Source of the DNA: Candidatus Nitrosoglobus terrae
Lineage (GTDB): Bacteria; Pseudomonadota; Gammaproteobacteria; Nitrosococcales; Nitrosococcaceae
Direction: 5' to 3'
NCBI RefSeq assembly: GCF_002356115.1
Contig: NZ_AP014836.1
Location: forward strand, 62,001-126,000
Length of the DNA: 64,000 bases
Numbering within the stretch: the first letter of the stretch is position 1; the number at the start of each line of letters is the position of its first letter. The notes under the pieces were generated by a model. That model was not told the origin of the DNA, ran no database searches, and worked only from the letters and a program-made list of their open reading frames with translations. A program made the translations under genes and the position numbers. Shown piece after piece: positions 10,327 to 17,998 of the stretch.

Positions 10327-10641
10327 AGTACTGATAATTACGGGGTATTTACTTAGAAAACAATACTTATGATTTATACGATAGCAAGAAAAAATTTGAT
10401 ATCTATGATTATGCTATATCAATCTTTGGAATTGCTACATGTTTATTTAGTGTCTTGGCGTATTGAAAAAGATAAACTGGTTGATACCCTTGTTACTCAC
10501 AATCAGATCTCTAGATAGGGCTGCGTTAGTAAAGACGCTTTAAGAATGGAAATTTTGTTACTTAGATTGATTTAAGATAAGCTCTAGCGCGAATAATTTC
10601 AAATAGTTTCAGAAATAGCTTAAACTTTCTTACCTCTTGCT
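10327..10641. other. Intergenic stretch, pilT to MBOAT gene
   Basis: About 315 bp without a convincing gene. A 49-codon open frame (10369-10518, plus strand) has no recognisable similarity and no ribosome binding site. No clear terminator hairpin or repeat is visible. A promoter for the downstream acyltransferase operon probably lies in the AT-rich part after 10540, but I cannot point to a good -35/-10 pair. Confidence 0.5.
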
Positions 10642-12129
10642 GTGCTTTTTACATCCGCCTTATTTTCTTTTCTATATCTGCCCATTGTTGCAACAGGTTT
10701 CTTTATATTTGGTCGCTATCCGCGGGCAGCATCGGCTTGGCTTGGGCTGGCCTCCATATGTTTCTACGGCTATTGGATGCCGAAATACATTGTATTATTG
10801 CTAGTATCAATTGTAGTTAACTACGGGTTTGGGGTTGTCATTGGCAGATTACGTGACAAGGATAGTAATTCCAGCGGAATATCTGCACGTATTGCATTGA
10901 TTTTTGGCTTAATCTTTAATCTTAGCTTACTGTCTTGGTTTAAATATGCAAATTTTTTGCTGGATACACTACGGGCAATTAGCAATTTAAATTTGTCCGA
11001 AATCGATGTAATTTTGCCCATTGGAATTTCATTCTTTACTTTTACACAGATAGCCTTTCTGGTTGATACGTATACAAAGGGAACACGCGAGTATCGTTTC
11101 ATCCATTATTTATTGTTTGTTACCTATTTTCCACATTTAATTGCTGGGCCAATTCTGCACCATGCCCAGATGATGCCTCAGTTTGCAAGCCTTGAAATCT
11201 ATCGTCCTCAAATAGCAAAAATAGCTGCTGGGCTTGGGTTATTTGCATTAGGCTTAATTAAAAAAATTATACTGGCAGATGGTATTGCTCCCTATGCTGA
11301 TGCGGTATTTGATGCTACAGCGGCTAGTCATTTGCCAACTATGCCTGAGGCTTGGATAGGGGCGGTTGCTTATACGTTACAGCTTTATTTTGATTTTTCA
11401 GGTTATTCTGATATGGCTGTGGGTTTATCGATGATTTTTGGAATTCGGCTACCCTTCAATTTTGCTTCACCTTATCGTGCTACCAATATTTCCGAATTTT
11501 GGCGTCGTTGGCATATGACTTTATCTGCTTTTTTGCGTGATTATTTATATATTTCACTTGGGGGTAATCGGCGTGGAGAGTTGCGACGTATCATTAATCT
11601 TATGGTAACGATGCTTCTTGGCGGTCTTTGGCATGGCGCGAGCTGGACATTTGTAGTTTGGGGAGGAGCGCATGGACTTTACTTAGTAATGCACCATAGT
11701 GTTGGTAACGCGTTTACCCGATATCTTGCTTTTCTAGTGCCCCGCTCTTTTATTACATTGGCGGCTTGGTTAATGACGATGTTTGCTGTTATTGTAGCTT
11801 GGGTCTTTTTTCGCGCTACTGATTTCACGTCGGCTAGCATTATATTATCAGCCATGTTCTCAATTGTAGATGCCGACTCTTTCCCAAAGGTTTTGTTTAA
11901 TGCTGGATTAAGCACATCTCGTGGTGTTTGGTTAATTCTGGTATGGAGTTTAATTGCAGTGCTGCCAGTAAATTCAAATATGTTATTTGATCGACTACTT
12001 AAGGTTTGCATCCAATCTCAATGGATTGCTTGGTTCAGTACTGGGGCAGCGACTACTATGGTAATAGCGCTAATCATTATTAACGAGCTGCGTGCCAGTA
12101 TAAGCCCATTTATTTATTTTAGCTTTTAA
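10642..12129 (+). CDS. MBOAT family O-acyltransferase (AlgI-like)
   Basis: 495-residue polytopic inner-membrane protein of the AlgI/DltB/PatA branch, which passes acetyl groups across the membrane for O-acetylation of exported polymers. It begins at GTG 10642 (MLFTSALFSFLYLPIV, typical of the family). Signature elements are PIGISFFTFTQIAFLVD, FWRRWHMTLSAFLRDY (His near residue 290) and GGLWHGASWTFVVWGG (catalytic His near residue 331). It is coupled by a TAATG overlap to an SGNH-type protein, the usual partner. No alginate or cellulose synthesis genes lie nearby, so the acceptor polymer is unknown. Confidence 0.92.
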   Translation: MLFTSALFSFLYLPIVATGFFIFGRYPRAASAWLGLASICFYGYWMPKYIVLLLVSIVVNYGFGVVIGRLRDKDSNSSGISARIALIFGLIFNLSLLSWFKYANFLLDTLRAISNLNLSEIDVILPIGISFFTFTQIAFLVDTYTKGTREYRFIHYLLFVTYFPHLIAGPILHHAQMMPQFASLEIYRPQIAKIAAGLGLFALGLIKKIILADGIAPYADAVFDATAASHLPTMPEAWIGAVAYTLQLYFDFSGYSDMAVGLSMIFGIRLPFNFASPYRATNISEFWRRWHMTLSAFLRDYLYISLGGNRRGELRRIINLMVTMLLGGLWHGASWTFVVWGGAHGLYLVMHHSVGNAFTRYLAFLVPRSFITLAAWLMTMFAVIVAWVFFRATDFTSASIILSAMFSIVDADSFPKVLFNAGLSTSRGVWLILVWSLIAVLPVNSNMLFDRLLKVCIQSQWIAWFSTGAATTMVIALIIINELRASISPFIYFSF

Positions 12130-13157
12130 TGTTTCATAAAATTTTACCCTTAGCCCTCGGATCGCTAGTTTCACTCATTGCTATGGAGCTGGTGCTGCGT
12201 GTTTTACCAACGCCAACAGCTACTCATATGGGGCAATACATTGATCCGTTTATAACGACCTATCCACCAAACTTTGAGTTTCAGAGTGCTACTGGGTGGG
12301 ACTTTCTTAATCCTCAACGACAACGCTCGAACGAATTTGGGTTTATTCCTAATCGGTCATTTTCATCTTCATTGGGGGCTGTTGCACTGATAGGAGATAG
12401 CCTAGTTGAGCAATCAATGCTTGCTCCATCAGATCGCTTGGCAGCAAAGCTTGAAAATGAACGTAATGGTGTCCCTGTTTTTTCATTAGGGATTCCGGGT
12501 AGCAGCTTGTTTGACTATCTTGAACGAGTTAGGTTTGCATATGATACGCTAGGTATTAGAAAGTTTTGGATTGTTGTTGAACGCGCCGATGTTCACCAAA
12601 GTCTTTGTGAGCATGCTTCCTATACAGATGTCTGTCTGGATAAAAACGGTGAACTCTTTCACAAGAAGAAGCTGGCTCATAGCGCTCTGCGAGATCTTCT
12701 TGCACACTCCGCTATCTTGCAGTATTTTTTCGGTGTATTAAGGTTATCAGCTGGAACTTTAACCAAGATTATTAACCCTTTTTCTACCCTAAATATGGGA
12801 GCTAATGTCACTACAGTAATAGATGATAGGCCCTCACCTCTCTCGTCGGCTGAAACTCAAGTGGTTAAACGATTTTTCCAAGATCTCACAAGTTTTAGCT
12901 CGATAAAAGCAGGTATTGTACTTGATCCACAAGTTGGAAATCTTAATCGTAGCGAAGAGTTTATTAGTCCTGCACTGGAGTCAATGTATAAACAGGCAAT
13001 TGCAACGGGTATTGCAGTAATTCATCCTTTTCAAGATTTAAAACAATATTCGGATTCAACTAGGCTAGAAATGCGAGTTGGCCCTTATGATGCACATTGG
13101 AATGCACGAGCAAATATTATTATCGCTAAAGCAATCCTCAGGGACGCACCGATGTGA
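12129..13157 (+). CDS. SGNH-hydrolase-like protein, partner of MBOAT
   Basis: 342 residues with one N-terminal membrane or signal segment (LPLALGSLVSLIAMEL) and a probable periplasmic domain. VALIGDSLVEQ near residue 92 matches the GDS block of SGNH/GDSL enzymes, and DAHWNARA near residue 323 fits the C-terminal Asp-x-His block. Such proteins (compare AlgJ/AlgX, PatB) receive acetyl groups from an MBOAT and place them on the polymer. The one-base stop/start overlap with the MBOAT gene supports this pairing. The exact substrate is not evident. Confidence 0.8.
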   Translation: MFHKILPLALGSLVSLIAMELVLRVLPTPTATHMGQYIDPFITTYPPNFEFQSATGWDFLNPQRQRSNEFGFIPNRSFSSSLGAVALIGDSLVEQSMLAPSDRLAAKLENERNGVPVFSLGIPGSSLFDYLERVRFAYDTLGIRKFWIVVERADVHQSLCEHASYTDVCLDKNGELFHKKKLAHSALRDLLAHSAILQYFFGVLRLSAGTLTKIINPFSTLNMGANVTTVIDDRPSPLSSAETQVVKRFFQDLTSFSSIKAGIVLDPQVGNLNRSEEFISPALESMYKQAIATGIAVIHPFQDLKQYSDSTRLEMRVGPYDAHWNARANIIIAKAILRDAPM

Positions 13158-13652
13158 ATCTAGAGAGAATATAACTAAGCAAAACCCTATTCTGATCTCT
13201 AAAGATCCTTGATGGTTTAATCTCTGAAAAAGGGATATAGTTGTGTTATTTATTACGTTTTTCTGCGTAGCCTTATGCTAAATTTCCTCAACTCCTTTTC
13301 ATATTATTAGCTTTTTTATATTACATGCGAGTAATTAATAATTACGCTAATGAGTGGGAATAATTAATATGGTGCCTTAAAAAAATCTGACTTATTATTA
13401 AGAGAGTGTTTAGTAAGATTTTTAAATTTTTAGCACACTATGCGCAAGATAGTAGCAAATTAATGTTATCTATGGATTAGTAATAAATAATAGATAAGTG
13501 GGCAAATATTAGCTATATACTTAAAAGTTAAAAATATATTAATAGATAGTTTTATCACGATGATGAGGCCTAATTATTGCCTAATCCAGAAAGGATCCAC
13601 CTGCTTTCCTGCTTATTTAAAGAGGTCGGTAGGTTAGAGAGGAAAGAGAATA
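13158..13652. other. AT-rich intergenic stretch
   Basis: About 495 bp, very AT-rich, with many stop codons in all frames. The short palindrome GTAATTAATAATTAC lies at 13330-13344. A good ribosome binding site (AGAGAGGAAAGAG) sits at the right end before the next gene. I see no RNA gene, terminator with a T-run, or coding remnant. Confidence 0.5.
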
Positions 13653-14294
13653 ATGAAAAAATTATCACAGAATGCTTTTTTTCTTACCATAACTGCTCTT
13701 TTCTGTATATCTCATGCTTGGGCACAAGGAAGTAGCCAAACGCAGCAGCCCGGTTACATAGGACTACCTTGCGTTACAACGGATAAAGGGTATGTCGTTC
13801 ATTTTACTGCCTACCAGCCAGCAGCAGGGACGATGGAGAAAGAAAAAGAAAAAGAAGGGGAAGTAAGATCAGCATTTCAGCGTTTTTGCCATGATCTACC
13901 TATAGCAGGTGTTACCTATATCACAATTGATCTTGTTGACAAATATACTAGGAATCGACTTGTTGCTCTTCGGATTGTGGAGGTGGAAGCAGGTGAGGAA
14001 CCAGATTCCATAACAGAAGTACGCACATTAATAGATGTCCCAGAGAAGAAATATCGTACAGGTCTGGTGGAAACTCAGGTGACGTTTGATCAAAAAGGTT
14101 TATATGCGGCTATTTTAACTATAGGAGGGGAGGAGCTCACTATTCCGGTGCGAGTGGGAATAGAAAAGGAGATTCCATTAGCGCGACGGATATCAAATAT
14201 AGTTTTAGGAGTTTTAATACTTTCTATACTTGGTTATGTGCTTTATCATTTTAGATTACAAATTTTAGCGAAGATAAAAAATAAAAAAGCATAG
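13653..14294 (+). CDS. Exported, C-terminally anchored protein of unknown function
   Basis: 213 residues. It has a clear signal peptide (MKKLSQNAFFLTITALF, cleavage probably after AWA), a middle domain rich in beta-type sequence with VGIEKE at its end, and one C-terminal membrane helix (NIVLGVLILSILGYVLYHF) followed by a basic tail. This suggests a periplasmic Ig-like domain tethered to the inner membrane. There are two mature cysteines (LPCVT and RFCHD) and a short charged run EKEKEKEGE. I do not recognise the family. It stands alone with a strong ribosome binding site and about 500 bp upstream. Confidence 0.7.
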   Translation: MKKLSQNAFFLTITALFCISHAWAQGSSQTQQPGYIGLPCVTTDKGYVVHFTAYQPAAGTMEKEKEKEGEVRSAFQRFCHDLPIAGVTYITIDLVDKYTRNRLVALRIVEVEAGEEPDSITEVRTLIDVPEKKYRTGLVETQVTFDQKGLYAAILTIGGEELTIPVRVGIEKEIPLARRISNIVLGVLILSILGYVLYHFRLQILAKIKNKKA

Positions 14295-14496
14295 CTCACT
14301 TATATCTTAAAATAGATACTCCGATTGCCCAATTGCAATGTAGGCAAGAAAATATCTATGCTTGGGTAGTCGGATGTTTTTGTTGATAAAGCCATTGTTT
14401 TGCTAATGATTATTCTAAGTACAATAGTCGGTTTTTCTGACAGGAGATATAAGACAGATAGAAGTATGGTAGGCTGACGATCTCTACGCCTGCTTG

Positions 14497-14862
14497 CTAG
14501 TTTCCAAGGCTTATGAAGGGCTTGATAGATAAATAAAGTATTATAATAATTAACATTAGATGGGATATTATTTTAATAGGATCTTTTTTAATTCTATCAA
14601 TAATAGTTTCAGTTTTTCCTTCCCTTTTTAATTTTTCATGTTCTTTTCTTGCTTTATAAGCCTTCTCCGTTTGGTATCTTGTAATGAGTAAATTTGCTTT
14701 TTCTAGTAGATGCTCATTTTTTAAATAGATAGCTGCCGTCGATATTCCCCATATGCTGGAAGGAGTTTCATAATAGTTTATTTCATTTTTATTCAGTAAT
14801 TCCCGAATTTCTTCGGCTTCATCTTCAGATACATCTCTAAGTGAGAATAATTTACAAGCCAT
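14497..14862 (-). CDS. DUF6164-like small membrane protein
   Basis: 121 residues from ATG 14862 (MACKLFSLRDV). It has an N-terminal soluble domain with FSLRDVSEDEAEEIRELL and YYETPSSIWGIS, then a basic helical linker (ARKEHEKLKREGK) and one C-terminal membrane helix (IISHLMLIIIILYLSIKPF). This resembles proteins annotated as DUF6164, whose function is unknown. The frame is open a further 13 codons upstream, but that would run into the end of the EamA gene. It is probably cotranscribed with that gene, 13 bp upstream. Confidence 0.8.
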   Translation of the reverse strand: MACKLFSLRDVSEDEAEEIRELLNKNEINYYETPSSIWGISTAAIYLKNEHLLEKANLLITRYQTEKAYKARKEHEKLKREGKTETIIDRIKKDPIKIISHLMLIIIILYLSIKPFISLGN

Positions 14863-14875
14863 AGTTAATTTTACG

Positions 14876-15775
14876 CTAATTACTATTGATGTTAGTTGCA
14901 TTTTTATTTTCGTAAATAGGCATTCTTCGGCTGATTGCTACTGTAGTGACTACTAGCCAGGCAAAGATAACAGTGGTGGTGTTTATTTCTTCTCCAATAA
15001 GTATTTGTGAGGCAGCAATGGTAATAAATGGTTGAATTAATAGTGTTTGGCTGACACGAGCAACGCCACCAAGGGCTAAGCTTTTATTCCAGAAAAAAAG
15101 CGCAAATAATTGCGATACCAATGCTAGATATAGAAAACTGACCCATATATTAATGGGTAGCTTATAAATTTCTTCTGGAGCAGTGACTATTGATGGAACG
15201 AGTATAATGGGCAGTGAAAGTACCAGTGCCCAACAAATTACATTCCAGCCTCCTATTTCTCTAGCTAGTATCCCCCCTACCGCATAACCGATTGCCGCAG
15301 CAATCGCCGCACCTAGCAGGGCAATATCTCCCCATAAGAGATTCCCTACCTCTTGTAAAAAAACGTAACTTATTACTAAGGTAGCCCCTAATATGCTTGA
15401 GAGCCAAAAACCCAATGAAGGTTGTTCTTTTCCTATCTTGGCTCCAACAGTTGCTGTAATTAATGGTTGAATACCTAGTACGACACCGCCATGGGAGGCA
15501 GGAACAGTCTTCATAGCCCAAGCAGATAAAATAGGAAAACCAATCACTACCCCGAGCGCAACAATAATAAGCTGTAAAATCTGTTTTTTACTAGGAATTA
15601 TTTCCTTTGTAAGTAGTAGCCATAATCCTGCAATTGTGGCGGCAATCACTGCCCGTCCTGAACTAATAAAGATAGGATCAAGATAAACTACCACTAAGCG
15701 GGTAACAGGTAAGGTTAATCCAAATCCTATTACGGCTATTAGGCCCAGCATCAGCCCTTTTTTCTCATTATTCAT
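14876..15775 (-). CDS. EamA/DMT family permease
   Basis: 299 residues from ATG 15775 (MNNEKKGLMLG), with ten hydrophobic segments in two EamA repeats, the standard drug/metabolite transporter layout. The first segment has GFGLTLPVTRLVV and the region after segment three has SHGGVVLGIQPLITA, a typical EamA fold motif. The substrate is not predictable. The frame is open to a TTG at 15793. It lies immediately downstream of the broken RcnR/FrmR-like gene on the same strand, but its base composition is like the AT-rich bulk of the window. Confidence 0.85.
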   Translation of the reverse strand: MNNEKKGLMLGLIAVIGFGLTLPVTRLVVVYLDPIFISSGRAVIAATIAGLWLLLTKEIIPSKKQILQLIIVALGVVIGFPILSAWAMKTVPASHGGVVLGIQPLITATVGAKIGKEQPSLGFWLSSILGATLVISYVFLQEVGNLLWGDIALLGAAIAAAIGYAVGGILAREIGGWNVICWALVLSLPIILVPSIVTAPEEIYKLPINIWVSFLYLALVSQLFALFFWNKSLALGGVARVSQTLLIQPFITIAASQILIGEEINTTTVIFAWLVVTTVAISRRMPIYENKNATNINSN

Positions 15776-15899
15776 GCCAGTGAGATAGTCCAAGAAAGGT
15801 AGAATGATTAATAGACGAAGATAGCAGCGAGCAAATTAAAAAGTATTTTACTTTATATTTTGGGAGGTTAAAAAAATTATCTCTAGAAGCAGTACTAGC

Positions 15900-16083
15900 A
15901 ACGTAGTTTTTAATGGCTTTGGCCATCAGGCTCTGTGCAGTACCACCTACGGCGGCAGTCTGATGCAGCTACTTCAGCGCAACCCTGCTCAGCATCTAGT
16001 GCCCGCTCAATGGCTTCTACTTGGTTGCGGATGCGACGTACGCATGCTAGTAATTTAGCTTTTCCTTGGACGGTATGGCTCAT
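15900..16083 (-). pseudogene. Frameshifted RcnR/FrmR-type metal-sensing repressor
   Basis: Starting at ATG 16083 the frame reads MSHTVQGKAKLLACVRRIRN and on through VEAIERALDAEQGCAEV, matching the CsoR-like RcnR/FrmR family without gaps. His3 and Cys35, both ligands in E. coli RcnR, fall at the right numbers. Then one extra base (15969) throws the frame off and it stops at 15910 after 57 codons. Skipping that base restores LHQTAAVGGTAQSLMAKAI up to residue 61. Even so, RcnR ligands His60 and His64 are Tyr and Thr, the conserved Arg46 is Gly, and the C-terminus is lost. It is divergent from the His-tailed permease, whose repressor it presumably was. Confidence 0.82.
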
Positions 16084-16098
16084 GGCAATATATATAGA

Positions 16099-16111
16099 TG
16101 TAGGGGATACA
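16099..16111 (+). promoter_or_regulatory. Candidate RcnR/FrmR-type operator
   Basis: TGTA-GGGGA-TACA: a four-base inverted repeat flanking a G-tract, the general layout of RcnR/FrmR/DmeR operators (A/T-rich inverted arms around a G/C tract). It lies between the broken repressor gene and ATG 16117 and overlaps the presumed ribosome binding site. Binding is inferred from pattern and position only. Confidence 0.5.
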
Positions 16112-16116
16112 TTATT

Positions 16117-17178
16117 ATGAAAACTCGTATTTTCTGGTCTTCTGCCATCTACGCGGCTCTGGGGGCTGCTGCATTGTTTGGTGCCAGTACTCCGCTTGCA
16201 AAAGCGCTGCTACATGATACTCCCCCCGTTTTGCTGGCTGGCCTGCTGTATCTTGGCAGTGGAATTGGCCTAGGGCTGGCGAGGCTAGCGCGTGATCGCA
16301 GTTGGTGTATCCCGACAATGCCACGAGCCGAGTGGTTATGGCTGCTACTTGCCATCGGATTTGGTGGGGTGTTAGGGCCTTTGGCCTTGATGTTGGGGCT
16401 TACATTTACGCCCGCATCGACGGCTTCTTTGCTGCTTAACTTGGAAGCAGTGCTCACAGCAGTTTTGGCTTGGGTTGTATTCCATGAGAATGCTGATGGC
16501 CGTATCGTTCTTGGCATGATACTTATTGTGCTGAGCGCGTTGCTGCTAGCGCTACCGGGATCATCAGATGTTGCCTCTCTCAATTGGGGCAGTTCTTTGG
16601 TAGCCGCCGCTTGTTTGTGCTGGGCGCTTGATAACAACTTCACCCGTAAAGTGTCGGCCACCGATGCCCTCTTTGTTGCCGGTACCAAGGGCCTGATGGC
16701 GGGCGTTGTGAATGTCGGAATCGCACTGTGGATTGGCGTCAATTGGCCTACTGCCCCGTTCATAGGGATGGCGATGGTGGTTGGCTTTCTGGGCTACGGC
16801 GTGAGCTTGGTATTGTTCGTCCTTGCCTTGCGCGGACTGGGAACAGCGCGCACTGGCGCGTACTTCTCTACTGCACCGTTCATTGGCGCTGCTATTGCAA
16901 TCTTGGCTTTCGGTGAGCCCACATCTTGGATGTTTTGGGCTGCCGTGTTGCTGATGGCTATAGGTGTTTGGCTTCATTTAACCGAGCGTCATGAGCATAT
17001 GCACATGCATGTACCCATCACGCACACACACCCCCACGTGCATGACTCGCATCATCGGCATACTCACGACTTTTCTTGGGATGGGAATGAGCCACACACG
17101 CATGAGCATGCGCATACGCCCATTACACACAGTCATCCTCACTATCCAGATATTCACCATCAGCACCGACACACGTAG
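16117..17178 (+). CDS. EamA/DMT permease with histidine-rich C-terminal tail (probable metal exporter)
   Basis: 353 residues from ATG 16117, preceded by TAGGGGAT; a TTG further upstream is open but overlaps the sensor region. Ten hydrophobic segments form two EamA repeats. From about residue 288 a cytoplasmic-type tail carries 23 histidines in two related blocks, each built around PITHxHPHxxD then HHxHxHT. Such tails bind Ni, Co or Zn. The divergent RcnR/FrmR-like remnant and the operator-like site support metal or aldehyde responsiveness, so efflux of a divalent metal is my inference. G+C is visibly above the surroundings (36 of 60 bases at 16141-16200), suggesting transfer. Confidence 0.85.
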   Translation: MKTRIFWSSAIYAALGAAALFGASTPLAKALLHDTPPVLLAGLLYLGSGIGLGLARLARDRSWCIPTMPRAEWLWLLLAIGFGGVLGPLALMLGLTFTPASTASLLLNLEAVLTAVLAWVVFHENADGRIVLGMILIVLSALLLALPGSSDVASLNWGSSLVAAACLCWALDNNFTRKVSATDALFVAGTKGLMAGVVNVGIALWIGVNWPTAPFIGMAMVVGFLGYGVSLVLFVLALRGLGTARTGAYFSTAPFIGAAIAILAFGEPTSWMFWAAVLLMAIGVWLHLTERHEHMHMHVPITHTHPHVHDSHHRHTHDFSWDGNEPHTHEHAHTPITHSHPHYPDIHHQHRHT

Positions 17179-17192
17179 GTGAGAGGTGAGAC

Positions 17193-17771
17193 TCAAAGTT
17201 TTAATCCGCCCCACGCACTCCACAATGTCACCGCGCCAAGGATAGTAAATGCGGTGGCAGCAACCGTACGCACCAGCTTCATCGGGATTTTGGAGCCCAG
17301 TTTATCGCCCATGAATACGGCGGGAACGTCCGCAACAAGCATGCCGATTGTCGTGCCGATGACTACCAGTAACGGTGTCCCATAGTGCGCCGTTAGGGCG
17401 ACGGTGGCGATCTGGGTTTTATCGCCCATTTCGGCAAGGAAGAAGGTAATCAAAGTGGCACCAAAGACGCCGAATCTCCTAATGGCGGTGGCCTCTTCAT
17501 CATCCATACTGTCTGGAATCAGGATCCAAGCCGCCATCGCGATAAATGAGAAGCCCAAAATCCAGTGTAGGATTTCAGGGTTCACTGCAGAGGTGATCCA
17601 CGCACCCAAGGCACCGGCAAGGCCGTGGTTGACGATGGTGGCAACGAGAATACCGAGGATAATTGGTAGCGGCTTTTTAAAGCGAGCCGCTAAGACAAAG
17701 GCAAGAAGTTGTGTCTTGTCGCCTATTTCGGCGAGGGCGACGACACCAGTCGATACAAGGAGAGCTTCCAT
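17193..17771 (-). CDS. GDT1/TMEM165 (UPF0016) family Mn/Ca transporter
   Basis: 192-residue membrane protein with about six helices and the family's two signature repeats: EIGDKTQ at residues 15-21 and EMGDKTQ in the second half. The acidic residues and glutamine in these motifs form the cation path. Bacterial members export Mn2+ (MneA type). It ends 14 bp from the His-tailed permease gene (convergent) and shares its higher G+C, so the two probably arrived together as a metal-handling pair. A GGGA ribosome binding site lies 10 bp before ATG 17771. I found no Mn riboswitch fold upstream. Confidence 0.92.
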   Translation of the reverse strand: MEALLVSTGVVALAEIGDKTQLLAFVLAARFKKPLPIILGILVATIVNHGLAGALGAWITSAVNPEILHWILGFSFIAMAAWILIPDSMDDEEATAIRRFGVFGATLITFFLAEMGDKTQIATVALTAHYGTPLLVVIGTTIGMLVADVPAVFMGDKLGSKIPMKLVRTVAATAFTILGAVTLWSAWGGLKL

Positions 17772-17998
17772 ACAAAAATCCCTAAGCTAGATGACAGACG
17801 AATGACTATAATGCATCTGAAAATAACATAGCTTGGATGTAATTCTTAAAGTGGATTTAGCTATTTTCACTCACGTTTAGAAGTATGCTGGAAATTCTCT
17901 CCTATTCTTGGTTGGAGGATCTGGCTATTTTTTGCTGTCCAGTAGCAAAATTCATGCTCATTCTTTAAAAAATAGCAAAACCATCAGATAATCGGGGG

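Noticed and set aside
10369-10518. 49-codon open frame after pilT
   Set aside because: No ribosome binding site, no recognisable motif, and a length expected by chance in AT-rich DNA.
13158-13652. Possible small RNA or decayed gene in the long AT-rich gap
   Set aside because: Only a short AT palindrome is present, with no promoter-terminator pair and no coding remnant in any frame.
14320-14400. Imperfect inverted repeat (CCGATTGCCCAA ... TTGGGTAGTCGG)
   Set aside because: It needs two G-U pairs and a loop of about 35 nt, and has no T-run, so I do not call it a terminator.
16149-16977. Two minus-strand open frames inside the His-tailed permease gene
   Set aside because: They arise from the higher G+C of this segment, are antisense to a clear EamA protein, and show no family features.
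17772-17998. Possible yybP-ykoY manganese riboswitch before the GDT1-type gene
   Set aside because: I could not find the conserved loop sequences of that riboswitch in the 227-bp leader region; only an ordinary ribosome binding site is visible.
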